Shown here piece by piece: positions 1 to 5,836 of a stretch of DNA of 27,152 bases. This stretch comes from a virus, in IMG/VR virus record IMGVR_UViG_3300046468_001313, positions 1 to 27,152 of that record. One strand, written 5' to 3'. Positions within the stretch are counted from its first letter, which is position 1, and each line of letters starts with the position of its first letter. A model generated the notes under the pieces. It searched no databases. It had not been told where the DNA came from and was given only the letters and a program-made list of their open reading frames with translations. The translations under genes and the position numbers were made by a program.

Positions 1-112
1 GTAAAATTTTATATTCTAATTGGTTCTCTTCAATAGCAGACATTAATAACAAAATATCCTTATCCCTTCTACCCTTACCTGAAAAGTCATGTGATGTATA
101 TATGTAGAACAT
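1..112 (-). CDS. Unknown protein, N-terminal 37 residues only (runs off window)
   Basis: An open frame starts at the ATG complementary to 110-112 and stays open to the window edge, beginning MFYIYTSHDFSGKGRRDKD. No family is recognised from this fragment. There is no clear Shine-Dalgarno site. Instead GTTAAATA followed by AGATT stands directly before the ATG, the same spacing seen at five other genes here. The gene is the next one downstream of tRNA-Glu on the same strand. The reading frame is fairly sure; the function is unknown. Confidence 0.6.
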   Translation of the reverse strand, partial: MFYIYTSHDFSGKGRRDKDILLLMSAIEENQLEYKIL

Positions 113-125
113 AATCTTATTTAAC
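113..125 (-). promoter_or_regulatory. Late-promoter-like motif abutting the ATG
   Basis: The minus strand reads GTTAAATA-AGATT-ATG. It is a weaker match to the T4 late consensus TATAAATACTATT than other copies here, but has the same five-base gap to the start codon. Confidence 0.35.
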
Positions 126-134
126 TAAAAAGAA

Positions 135-209
135 TGGTACCCTGTAGGAGAATCGAACTCCTGTTGCATGGATGAAAACCATGTGTCCTAACCACTAGAC
201 GAACAGGGC
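135..209 (-). tRNA. tRNA-Glu (UUC)
   Basis: The minus strand folds as a full cloverleaf. The acceptor stem GCCCTGT pairs with ACAGGGT through a G-U first pair. The anticodon stem CATGG/CCATG closes the loop TTTTCAT, giving anticodon TTC. The T-loop TTCGATT is standard and the CCA end is encoded. It lies between the structured stretch at 219-429 and the partial gene at the window start. Confidence 0.95.
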
Positions 210-218
210 ATAAAATTT

Positions 219-297
219 GGCGGGATGGTTCACACTTTACACTCACGTCGTGTAATAAATTGTGGACTGGTGTTGCTTCGTGAACCTGTCCCTGCCC
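219..297. ncRNA. Structured non-coding domain A (candidate RNA, strand uncertain)
   Basis: A long irregular helix can be drawn: GGC (219-221) with GCC (294-296), GGGA (222-225) with TCCC (289-292), and GGTTCAC (227-233) with GTGAACC (280-286). Inside it TTACAC (237-242) pairs with GTGTAA (250-255) around a seven-base loop. No convincing reading frame occupies the stretch. It lies about 10 bases from tRNA-Glu. The pairing is seen directly; that it is a functional RNA is inferred. I do not recognise a known family (not tmRNA, RNase P or SRP RNA by motif). Confidence 0.45.
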
Positions 298-330
298 GAG
301 GTTATTAACCCCCTATTGATAAATAGGTAT

Positions 331-429
331 GAGGAGCGGTACACTTTGGGAATTTACCATGGGGAACAGTAGCAACTACACTCACCTTTTTACCCAAACC
401 CAGTTTACGAAATACCACACGGGCTCCTC
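331..429. ncRNA. Structured non-coding domain B (candidate RNA, strand uncertain)
   Basis: The two ends close as a perfect 7-bp stem, GAGGAGC (331-337) with GCTCCTC (423-429). Further pairs nest inside: GGTA (338-341) with TACC (413-416), TTTGGG (345-350) with CCCAAA (393-398), and a small hairpin GTAG-CAA-CTAC (369-379). Between domains A and B are two more hairpins, GGTTA-T-TAACC (300-310) and CCTATT-GATA-AATAGG (312-327). On the plus strand GATAAATA-GGTAT (318-330) ends exactly one base before the closing stem, where a late promoter would start transcription. Flanking genes are on the minus strand, so the strand is open. Confidence 0.45.
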
Positions 430-449
430 AATTAACTTTTTCTTAATTG
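429..449. other. Hairpin at the 3' end of the 82-aa gene
   Basis: CAATTAA (429-435) and TTAATTG (443-449) are perfect inverted repeats around a seven-base loop. On the minus strand no T-run follows, so it is not a textbook terminator. It could mark the border between the mRNA and the structured region. On the plus strand the loop supplies a T-run (437-441) just after domain B. Confidence 0.35.
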
Positions 450-680
450 CCTTGACAGTTCTGCAGTAACTCTACGTTCCTCTAACTGTGTCTTAAATGC
501 AACTAAGTCATCTTCCTGTAAAATTCGCTTCATGGCATCATGTGGCCTTACATCTAATTGTCTTGCCACAAAAGCAGAAAATTCTATTAAATCATATCTG
601 CCCATGTTGTGTTTTTTACATATGGCTTCGACATCTACTTGACTATTAAATTCTTCGTCTTTGTACATATCTTTACTCAT
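432..680 (-). CDS. Hypothetical protein, 82 aa
   Basis: A small charged, soluble, probably helical protein starting MSKDMYKDEEFNSQVD. There are no cysteine clusters, membrane segments or signal peptide. I do not recognise a family. It is the first gene after a near-consensus sigma70 promoter (686-713), whose -10 lies only a few bases before the start region, so it is probably expressed early. No strong Shine-Dalgarno sequence is visible. Its stop falls in the hairpin at 429-449, which separates it from the structured non-coding stretch. Confidence 0.7.
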   Translation of the reverse strand: MSKDMYKDEEFNSQVDVEAICKKHNMGRYDLIEFSAFVARQLDVRPHDAMKRILQEDDLVAFKTQLEERRVTAELSRQLRKS

Positions 681-685
681 ATCTT

Positions 686-713
686 ATTATACTTGTTTAA
701 ATTGATTTGTCAA
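686..713 (-). promoter_or_regulatory. Sigma70-type (early) promoter
   Basis: On the minus strand a -35 TTGACA (708-713) and a -10 TATAAT (686-691) are separated by 16 bases. The flanking sequence GGTTGACAA recurs in the promoters at 4000-4027 and 5780-5807. The TGA inside the -35 box is also the stop codon of the upstream gene. Confidence 0.8.
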
Positions 714-997
714 CCTTTTGTATGTTGGGTATAGGAACTAATTAAGTCATCGCCTTTTAATTGTTCGCCAAACCAAATGGTACATTTGGTTCCTTTGGGT
801 CTATCACCTAGAAGGGACCTTTGAATACGCCCATCATTATATCTGACATCCATTACTCTACCATCATCTGGTCTTTTTTCGTACCACATGTTTGTAGTTT
901 TAGTATCAAATGTATGTAAATCTTTGACACCGTCTGCCCATTCTTCTGCTTCAAGTAAGACTCGTTGTCTTTCTACTACTTCGTCATATTGTCCCAT
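710..997 (-). CDS. Hypothetical protein, 95 aa
   Basis: A soluble acidic protein beginning MGQYDEVVERQRVL, with a Trp/Tyr-rich middle (NMWYEKRPDDGR). The family is not recognised. The start is supported by the late motif TATAAATA-TTATT directly in front of the ATG. The first bases after it, ATGGGACAAT, are shared with the PAAR gene at 17822-18088, which has the same arrangement. Its stop lies inside the -35 box of the next promoter. Late expression is inferred from the motif. Confidence 0.7.
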   Translation of the reverse strand: MGQYDEVVERQRVLLEAEEWADGVKDLHTFDTKTTNMWYEKRPDDGRVMDVRYNDGRIQRSLLGDRPKGTKCTIWFGEQLKGDDLISSYTQHTKG

Positions 998-1010
998 AAT
1001 AATATTTATA
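998..1010 (-). promoter_or_regulatory. T4-like late promoter abutting the ATG
   Basis: The minus strand reads TATAAATATTATT immediately followed by ATG, one base from the T4 late consensus TATAAATACTATT. The TAA of the upstream gene (1006-1008) lies inside it. With T4-type geometry the transcript would start at or near the ATG. Confidence 0.7.
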
Positions 1011-1542
1011 CCTCAGTTTCTGGATCTTGTAAAGTTAGTGGTTCTTCTAATGCTTCTTCATGCTCAAACTCTAATAGTTCCTCTTTCATTTCAACAATAC
1101 CAAATGCATCTTCCAGTTCTGAACCTACAGCATCTCCTAGTAGCCAACTTACACTACATTGGCTTATAGTAAAGTCACCTGCATTTAGTGTTCCCATAAA
1201 ATCATTTGAAAATTCACAATATAATAAATCTGCATCACAGTCAGGATTATTGTCTAACCAAGTCTGAAATGCTACTGTTGGAGGACTCCAGGCACTATCA
1301 AAGTGTCCAGATATTTCTGAATAAGTCTCTCCCTCATCAAACTCTAATCCATGATCACCTTTTATATCCCATTTAGTACCCCAATTATTTACTGCATCAT
1401 TGTACTCCCAGCCACCATCTAAGGGTGCTATTGCAGATAAAAGTCCATTATCTGTTTTATCGTCCTCTAGGATATCCCAAATTCTTTTTAATTCTACAGT
1501 AGGTCCGCCCATTCTAACTTGATTATTGCACCAATTAGGCAT
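1006..1542 (-). CDS. DUF1281/Api92-like protein (ferredoxin-like fold)
   Basis: The protein (178 aa) opens MPNWCNNQVRMGG and carries NNWGTKWD near residues 52-59, the two hallmarks of the DUF1281/Api92-like family (YubB ferredoxin-like fold) found on phages and plasmids. The family's biochemical role is not established. The C-terminal third is Glu/Leu-rich and acidic, and more variable. A strong Shine-Dalgarno sequence (GGAGG) precedes the start, which overlaps the end of the upstream gene by eight bases, so the two are probably translated together. Family assignment is from memory of the motif. Confidence 0.75.
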   Translation of the reverse strand: MPNWCNNQVRMGGPTVELKRIWDILEDDKTDNGLLSAIAPLDGGWEYNDAVNNWGTKWDIKGDHGLEFDEGETYSEISGHFDSAWSPPTVAFQTWLDNNPDCDADLLYCEFSNDFMGTLNAGDFTISQCSVSWLLGDAVGSELEDAFGIVEMKEELLEFEHEEALEEPLTLQDPETEV

Positions 1543-1798
1543 TTATTACCTCCAATTTTTCTATCTGTCTTAAGTAATCGTCTACTTCAGGATCATTTAA
1601 ATGTCCAAGTACATCTGATGTAATGCCTGTGTCATAACATAAATCTTTACCTTTAAGAACTGCTAATTCCCATTTTCCGTCTTTACCACCGTAACTATAA
1701 CTGTGCTTCACAACACTTGCACCGTAGCCATTAGGAAAACTGTATACTTTTTGTATACCGTCATGTACTTTATTTGTTTCTTTTAAATATATTTTCAT
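1535..1798 (-). CDS. Hypothetical protein, 87 aa
   Basis: A small soluble protein beginning MKIYLKETNKVHDG, with a Gly/Tyr-rich strand-forming centre (GYGASVVKHSYSYGGKDGKW). It has no membrane segment or metal motif. The family is not recognised. It overlaps the DUF1281-like gene by eight bases, and its ATG abuts the stop of the upstream membrane-protein gene, so the three form one translational unit. The recurrence of such overlaps supports it as a real gene. Confidence 0.7.
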   Translation of the reverse strand: MKIYLKETNKVHDGIQKVYSFPNGYGASVVKHSYSYGGKDGKWELAVLKGKDLCYDTGITSDVLGHLNDPEVDDYLRQIEKLEVINA

Positions 1799-2160
1799 TA
1801 TGTTATTGCCTTAATTATTTCTACAAACACTTTACCGTATTTTGCAAACCAACCTTGCTCTTCGGTTAGTGCAATACCATAGTTGTTTGCAATCTGTATT
1901 GCTGTTTCTGTGTCTAAGAATGCTCCACCGACAAGTACAAACCCTGCACTTGATACTAGTAAATACATGTGGTCGTTATCTCTATAACTATGTATAATTA
2001 TCATCATAGTACCAACAAATAACAGCAAGTAAGAAGTAAGTTCCATGTGAGGATTTACGCCTAATGCCATAGTCATTCCAAGAAACAAAAATGTACAACC
2101 TACAATTTTTAATGTAGACTGTATAAAATTATTAATTTGTTTCTTTTGTTTACTAGTCAT
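1798..2160 (-). CDS. Small membrane protein, 120 aa, about three TM segments
   Basis: Three hydrophobic stretches are visible: about residues 17-35 (starting IVGCTFLFLGM), 42-58 (LTSYLLLFVGTMMIII) and 67-83 (MYLLVSSAGFVLVGGAF). The N-terminus is basic (MTSKQKKQINN), suggesting it faces the cytoplasm. No conserved catalytic motif is seen, so it is an inner-membrane protein of unknown role. Its start codon shares a base with the stop of the 56-aa gene upstream (TAATG), which indicates translational coupling. Confidence 0.7.
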   Translation of the reverse strand: MTSKQKKQINNFIQSTLKIVGCTFLFLGMTMALGVNPHMELTSYLLLFVGTMMIIIHSYRDNDHMYLLVSSAGFVLVGGAFLDTETAIQIANNYGIALTEEQGWFAKYGKVFVEIIKAIT

Positions 2161-2330
2161 TAGTCGTCCAATCCATGTTCGTAATTTCTAGACTTTTCTT
2201 TGTATCCATAGAAACTACCTTCCTTTTCATCGTCTTTGTTTTTATTAAGACTTTTTTCACTTGCACCAAGTGGGTCAAGTAAAACTCTTTCCCTTCTTGA
2301 TAGTTGTGCGTTTTCTGGTTTGTCGTACAT
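2160..2330 (-). CDS. Hypothetical protein, 56 aa, highly charged
   Basis: The frame starts MYDKPENAQLSRRERVLLDP, continues with a Lys/Asp/Glu-rich middle and ends in a Tyr-containing tail (YGYKEKSRNYEHGLDD). It is probably partly disordered. The family is not recognised. It is supported by tight TAATG overlaps at both ends: its start overlaps the DNA ligase stop and its stop overlaps the start of the membrane protein. Those overlaps are the main reason to call it, since it is short. Confidence 0.65.
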   Translation of the reverse strand: MYDKPENAQLSRRERVLLDPLGASEKSLNKNKDDEKEGSFYGYKEKSRNYEHGLDD

Positions 2331-3595
2331 TATATTTTTTCTCCTAGTTCAAAACCTCTAAATGTCTTAAACCTTGGGAACCTAAGGCTCCAAGTGTCGC
2401 TGTCTTGCCCTATAGTAGCCGCATCAGCTCTTACTTCAACAAGTTGTCCAACAACTTTATCCTGAGCCGCCCAAACGTCTTTACGCATGTCGTCACTAAG
2501 ACCACTACCAACATTTACATGGAAGAACTTGCCATCATCTTCTCCCTCTACTACAAGAGCACCTAACATGCCTTCGTTTTTGCCTGTGCCTTCTTCTAAT
2601 GATACAACTTTAAGTGTTACTTCAATAAAAGGTTTGACCTTTAACCAAGCATGTGAACGTTTGCATTTGTACCCTTCACTATCAGGCTTAATCATAAGTC
2701 CTTCGTAGCCTTCTGCAAGAGCATGTTTGTTAAGTTTATCAAACTCTGCTTGGCCTTCTTCAGTATCAAAGTCTACACTAAATGCATCAACAACTTTAAT
2801 TTTACTGTCTTCAATAACAGTATCAATCATACGTTTACGTCTTTCAACTGATGTAATTGGCGTATACCCTGCTTCAAATTCTTCAAGTGTTAGCATATCA
2901 AATAGTGCCAAGTATGCGTCTTCAGTGTTAGCACCTGATTTTCTATGTACTTGCTTCATTAATGTTTGGAAGTCCTCACTCATCACTTCACCATCAAATA
3001 CTAATCCATTGTACTCAGGCTTACTAAGTGCATCTTCTATAAGATTAAAGTTAGGAAGTATTTTACCATTACGTGAATATAATGTAGCACTACCTTTTTG
3101 CACAATAGCAATAACTCTTACACCATCATACTTGTATTCAACTGAACAAGCACCTTTAATTTTCTTAGGGTGTTTAGCACCATCATGTGCCAACATACAA
3201 CCAAAAATTGGAACTGTGCCTTTTTGCACACCATTAACTGTACCAACACTAACACCACAACGTAGGTCTTTTAGCAGTATTCTTCTATACCAGTCGTTCC
3301 ATTGTTCGTTTGTTGCTAAGTCGCACAAGTCTATAATGGCATCTCTAGCCGCATGGCCAGTTAATTCTCTCTCATACAAGCCTTCAGCAAGTACATAAAA
3401 GTCTGCATTAGTAATGCCTTTACCATCTGTCTCACTAACAGGAACCTGTTGTACACCAAATGTAACTAAAGGATTAAGTGCCCATTGCAAACCCTGTCTA
3501 AAATCTGCTTCAGCAATATGATCAGCAACAACACCCTCTTTAAAAAGTCTGCTGTTATCTGTTTCCAGTTTTTGTATTATGTTCCAAGGGTTCAT
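2330..3595 (-). CDS. ATP-dependent DNA ligase
   Basis: Seals nicks in duplex DNA using ATP, as in phage replication, recombination and repair. The nucleotidyltransferase motifs are in order: EYKYDGVR at residues 153-160 with the adenylated lysine K155, FDGEVM at about 200-205, EGLMIKP at 298-304, and WLKVKP at 317-322. An OB-fold-type C-terminal part follows. At 421 aa it is a little shorter than T4 gp30 (487 aa). An N-terminal helical domain of about 140 residues precedes the catalytic core. It starts next to the stop of the 122-aa gene and is followed by a TAATG overlap. It is probably transcribed from the promoter at 4000-4027. Confidence in the function is high. Confidence 0.95.
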   Translation of the reverse strand: MNPWNIIQKLETDNSRLFKEGVVADHIAEADFRQGLQWALNPLVTFGVQQVPVSETDGKGITNADFYVLAEGLYERELTGHAARDAIIDLCDLATNEQWNDWYRRILLKDLRCGVSVGTVNGVQKGTVPIFGCMLAHDGAKHPKKIKGACSVEYKYDGVRVIAIVQKGSATLYSRNGKILPNFNLIEDALSKPEYNGLVFDGEVMSEDFQTLMKQVHRKSGANTEDAYLALFDMLTLEEFEAGYTPITSVERRKRMIDTVIEDSKIKVVDAFSVDFDTEEGQAEFDKLNKHALAEGYEGLMIKPDSEGYKCKRSHAWLKVKPFIEVTLKVVSLEEGTGKNEGMLGALVVEGEDDGKFFHVNVGSGLSDDMRKDVWAAQDKVVGQLVEVRADAATIGQDSDTWSLRFPRFKTFRGFELGEKI

Positions 3596-3963
3596 TATAC
3601 ATTCCTCACTAAATTTGAACCTGCATGGTCCATAATGTTACCATCTTTATCTATAGCAGGACTAGTTGTTGCATGGATTACTTTATCGTAATCTCTAATA
3701 TCAATGCCTGTTCTTGATAAAATACTGTTAGCAACTCTTTCTCTCATTAATTTAAGAAAAGGAACATTTACACTTACAGGATATTCAGAACCTTCTGGGT
3801 GGTCTACATTCTCTTCATGATTAACCCACATGGCTTCTAGACTTGTAAGTTGAATATTGACTGAATTGTCATTGTTTTCATTATAACAAGTAACAGTTGA
3901 AATCCAGTAACCATCTACTGAAACAATTTTGTCCTTGCTTTGGTTTTTTGTGTATATATTCAT
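3595..3963 (-). CDS. Hypothetical protein, 122 aa
   Basis: A soluble protein beginning MNIYTKNQSKDKIVSVDGYW. It has beta-rich sequence in the first half and a helix with RERVANSILSRTG around residues 75-87. I see no catalytic motif and do not recognise the family. It has a clear Shine-Dalgarno site (GGGAG) and is the first gene after the sigma70-type promoter at 4000-4027. It is therefore the leader gene of the transcript that includes DNA ligase, and its stop overlaps the ligase start. Confidence 0.7.
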   Translation of the reverse strand: MNIYTKNQSKDKIVSVDGYWISTVTCYNENNDNSVNIQLTSLEAMWVNHEENVDHPEGSEYPVSVNVPFLKLMRERVANSILSRTGIDIRDYDKVIHATTSPAIDKDGNIMDHAGSNLVRNV

Positions 3964-3999
3964 TAAATTTACTCCCGTTTTTTTATTTAATATACATAT

Positions 4000-4027
4000 A
4001 GTATAGCAAAAAACTAGGATTTGTCAA
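4000..4027 (-). promoter_or_regulatory. Sigma70-type (early) promoter with extended -10
   Basis: The minus strand has TTGACA (4022-4027), a 16-base spacer and TATACT (4000-4005) preceded by TGC, an extended -10. The upstream AAAGGTTGACAAATC is almost identical to that of the 686-713 promoter. It drives the 122-aa gene and the ligase unit. Confidence 0.85.
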
Positions 4028-4044
4028 CCTTTTTCTGGCAAAAA

Positions 4045-4057
4045 GATAAATAGATTT
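4045..4057 (+). promoter_or_regulatory. Late-promoter-like motif, plus strand
   Basis: GATAAATA-GATTT on the plus strand lies about 100 bases upstream of the only plus-strand gene in this part of the window (4158-4292). It matches the core of the other late motifs. Its use here is an inference. Confidence 0.4.
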
Positions 4058-4067
4058 GTAACAAGAT

Positions 4068-4085
4068 TGTAACATAAGTGTTACA
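4068..4085. repeat. Inverted repeat in the 4158 gene leader
   Basis: TGTAACA-TAAG-TGTTACA is a perfect 7-bp inverted repeat. GTAAC is repeated just before it (4058-4062) and just after it (4091-4095). It could be a leader hairpin or an operator between the divergent promoters. Confidence 0.5.
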
Positions 4086-4157
4086 TTAAAGTAACGGTTC
4101 ACTAAGTGATGAGTTACTGACATTATACAATTTTGTTCATACATATAGGAGAATAAA

Positions 4158-4292
4158 ATGGCGAATCCATTAGGAATAGTAGCCAGGTTAACCCACCAAA
4201 CATTTGGCACGGCATCTGATTACTACAATAAATTTGATTTAATGATGAAAAGAGGGACATTAGAATACGCTCTTTATAAATTATCTAGGTAA
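4158..4292 (+). CDS. Tiny plus-strand protein, 44 aa
   Basis: The frame begins MANPLGIVARLTHQTFGTAS and ends YALYKLSR. It is a basic, helical, soluble-looking peptide. It is called because of a strong Shine-Dalgarno site (AGGAG about seven bases before the ATG), a leader with promoter-like and hairpin sequence, and its lone opposite orientation. The last 12 bases overlap the 3' end of the convergent exonuclease gene. I do not recognise it. A small host-takeover or regulatory peptide is possible but unproven. Confidence 0.55.
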   Translation: MANPLGIVARLTHQTFGTASDYYNKFDLMMKRGTLEYALYKLSR

Positions 4293-4820
4293 TACGTTAA
4301 AGTCTTTAAAAAACTGTTGAACGCATACTGCTTGCCAGTGTGCGTCAGCCTGAGCATCATGTAAATTTTGCTGTATAGCCTTACGAGGATCTACAGGCAT
4401 CATCTTAAATAATGTTCTGCAATCGTTTACTTGCCAAAAGAACCAATTCATATGATGACCAAAGTCTCTGAATAGGTGTTCTATAATAACCATATCAAAT
4501 TGGGGACCTTGGCACCAAATTGCTTCACACCCTGTTAGCCAAGCATTAAGTTCTTTCATAAAAGTATCTACAGGCACTCTACCTTCGTCTGTAAAGGCAA
4601 CATCCTGTATGGCTTGGTCTTGTTTAGCCCACCACTCTAATGTTTTATCATCAACGAATCTACCTTTATCTGTTTGCTCATCAGCATCTAGTTTCCAATG
4701 CTTTCCATCATGAGGTTCATTAGGTGTGAAAGGATCAAACTTTACCCCACCCACAGATAATATGACACTTTCAGGTAGTGTACCTAAAGTTTCTATATCT
4801 ATCATTGCATGTGTGGCCAT
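4281..4820 (-). CDS. 3'-5' exonuclease of the DEDDh type (exoribonuclease-like)
   Basis: The protein (179 aa) begins MATHAMIDIETLGTLPESVILSVGGV, with the metal-binding Asp-Ile-Glu of motif Exo I (D8, E10). A C-terminal HDAQADAH at about residues 153-160 supplies the catalytic His and Asp of the DEDDh class. The pattern fits the phage '3'-5' exoribonuclease, Rv2179c-like' family (DUF5051) rather than a polymerase proofreading domain. Members trim RNA or single-stranded DNA 3' ends; the substrate here is unknown. Its start overlaps the end of the upstream gene. The gene is complete. Confidence 0.8.
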   Translation of the reverse strand: MATHAMIDIETLGTLPESVILSVGGVKFDPFTPNEPHDGKHWKLDADEQTDKGRFVDDKTLEWWAKQDQAIQDVAFTDEGRVPVDTFMKELNAWLTGCEAIWCQGPQFDMVIIEHLFRDFGHHMNWFFWQVNDCRTLFKMMPVDPRKAIQQNLHDAQADAHWQAVCVQQFFKDFNVLPR

Positions 4821-5167
4821 TATGCACTCTCCTTTTTATAATTTGCCATTGCTTCTTTTATCATTTTACGATATTCGCCCATTAACTGCCAACCATTTAG
4901 ATCACCAGTTGTTTGTATATCAAACCCATAACCTGACTTTTCAGTTCTACCATTACTATAAGAAACTTGGGTAACTGGACCAAATACTATTTTGTAATAC
5001 TTCTGCTCGTAGTATTTGCCTCTGCTGTCACCACTGATCCAGTAAGAATCTTCTTTACCTTTTACTGGTGTCATTTTAGCACCAGTACATCTTTCTATAA
5101 ATCTTTTTAAACTTTCAGTAGGCTGATAATCTGTTGAAAGTACAGTTGTATTTCTTTCCTTAATCAT
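4820..5167 (-). CDS. Hypothetical protein, 115 aa
   Basis: A soluble protein beginning MIKERNTTVLSTDYQPTESL. Its centre is rich in Tyr and beta-strand residues (YYEQKYYKIVFGPVTQVSYS) and its C-terminal helix is basic (EYRKMIKEAMANYKKESA). No catalytic motif is visible and the family is not recognised. It sits between the YodL-like gene and the exonuclease with one-base overlaps at both ends. It belongs to the transcript starting at the promoter at 5780-5807, so early expression is likely. Confidence 0.7.
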   Translation of the reverse strand: MIKERNTTVLSTDYQPTESLKRFIERCTGAKMTPVKGKEDSYWISGDSRGKYYEQKYYKIVFGPVTQVSYSNGRTEKSGYGFDIQTTGDLNGWQLMGEYRKMIKEAMANYKKESA

Positions 5168-5745
5168 TATACAGCCTCCGCAATTCTGTTAACCGCAATA
5201 TCTGTACTGCTAATAATATTAGTAATGTCAGAAAATCCGTAACTGTCGACCATGTGGTACGTTGTATGCTTTACTATATCGCTAGGGTCCATGACCTCAT
5301 AGCCGACCTGCGGAACTTCTGCTATTATATCTCCAACACTTAATGAGTGCATGTTTCTGTATTCAATAGTTTTACCATCTCTTACAAATGACTTCATTGT
5401 GAAACCACTTACATGACTATCAAACACAATGTCTTCCATTGTGTCTTCATCTAAGTATTGTTGATTAAGTATAGCAAATACTTCATTTTTGCTTTTTACA
5501 GTATAGTCCATATCGCCATTACTAAGACCATTGTATCTGCCATCTACTTCACATACTTTAGTATAATGTGAAAAGTATTCTGTTTTAAAATTTACTTTTC
5601 TGCCTTCACCTCTACCATGCATAGTTTCCATTTTTGCATGATATAGTGGATATTTTTTAGCGGCTCCTGTGTGTCCGCCTTCGTTTGAATTGACGTAATC
5701 GTGTATTTCGTCACTTACTTGGATTTGATAAACTTCATATAACAT
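5167..5745 (-). CDS. Protein with a possible YodL-like C-terminal domain, 192 aa
   Basis: The C-terminal third contains MHSLSVGDIIAEV (about residues 132-144) followed by YHMVDSYGFSDI (about 163-174). This spacing and wording resemble the YodL domain (SLSVSDI...Y.CDSFGF) found in mobile-element and phage proteins, whose molecular role is not established. The N-terminal two thirds (LYEVYQIQVSDEIHDYVNS) is unfamiliar. It is the first gene after the sigma70-type promoter at 5780-5807 and has a good Shine-Dalgarno site (GGTAGGAG). The domain call is from motif memory and moderate. Confidence 0.6.
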   Translation of the reverse strand: MLYEVYQIQVSDEIHDYVNSNEGGHTGAAKKYPLYHAKMETMHGRGEGRKVNFKTEYFSHYTKVCEVDGRYNGLSNGDMDYTVKSKNEVFAILNQQYLDEDTMEDIVFDSHVSGFTMKSFVRDGKTIEYRNMHSLSVGDIIAEVPQVGYEVMDPSDIVKHTTYHMVDSYGFSDITNIISSTDIAVNRIAEAV

Positions 5746-5779
5746 AAAAACTCCTACCTTTTTATTTAATTACTATACT

Positions 5780-5807
5780 AGTATAGCAGAAAAAGGAGAG
5801 TTGTCAA
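5780..5807 (-). promoter_or_regulatory. Sigma70-type (early) promoter with palindromic -10
   Basis: The minus strand has TTGACA (5802-5807), a 16-base spacer and TATACT (5780-5785) preceded by TGC. The -10 lies in a perfect 14-base palindrome, CTATACTAGTATAG (5773-5786), which could be an operator. It drives the 5167-5745 gene. Confidence 0.85.
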
Positions 5808-5836
5808 CCGTTTTTATGTATATTTTTTTAAGTTTT

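Noticed and set aside
210-431. tmRNA, RNase P RNA or self-splicing intron at the structured gap
   Set aside because: No tag reading frame with tRNA-like ends, no RNase P core sequence and no intron core were recognised by eye.
2727-3398. Plus-strand 223-aa open frame inside the DNA ligase gene
   Set aside because: Shadow of the ligase: antisense, Ser/Pro-rich, no ribosome site or promoter.
3983-4210. Minus-strand 75-aa open frame
   Set aside because: It covers the early promoter at 4000-4027 and the plus-strand micro-gene's leader, lacks a good ribosome site and has unnatural composition.
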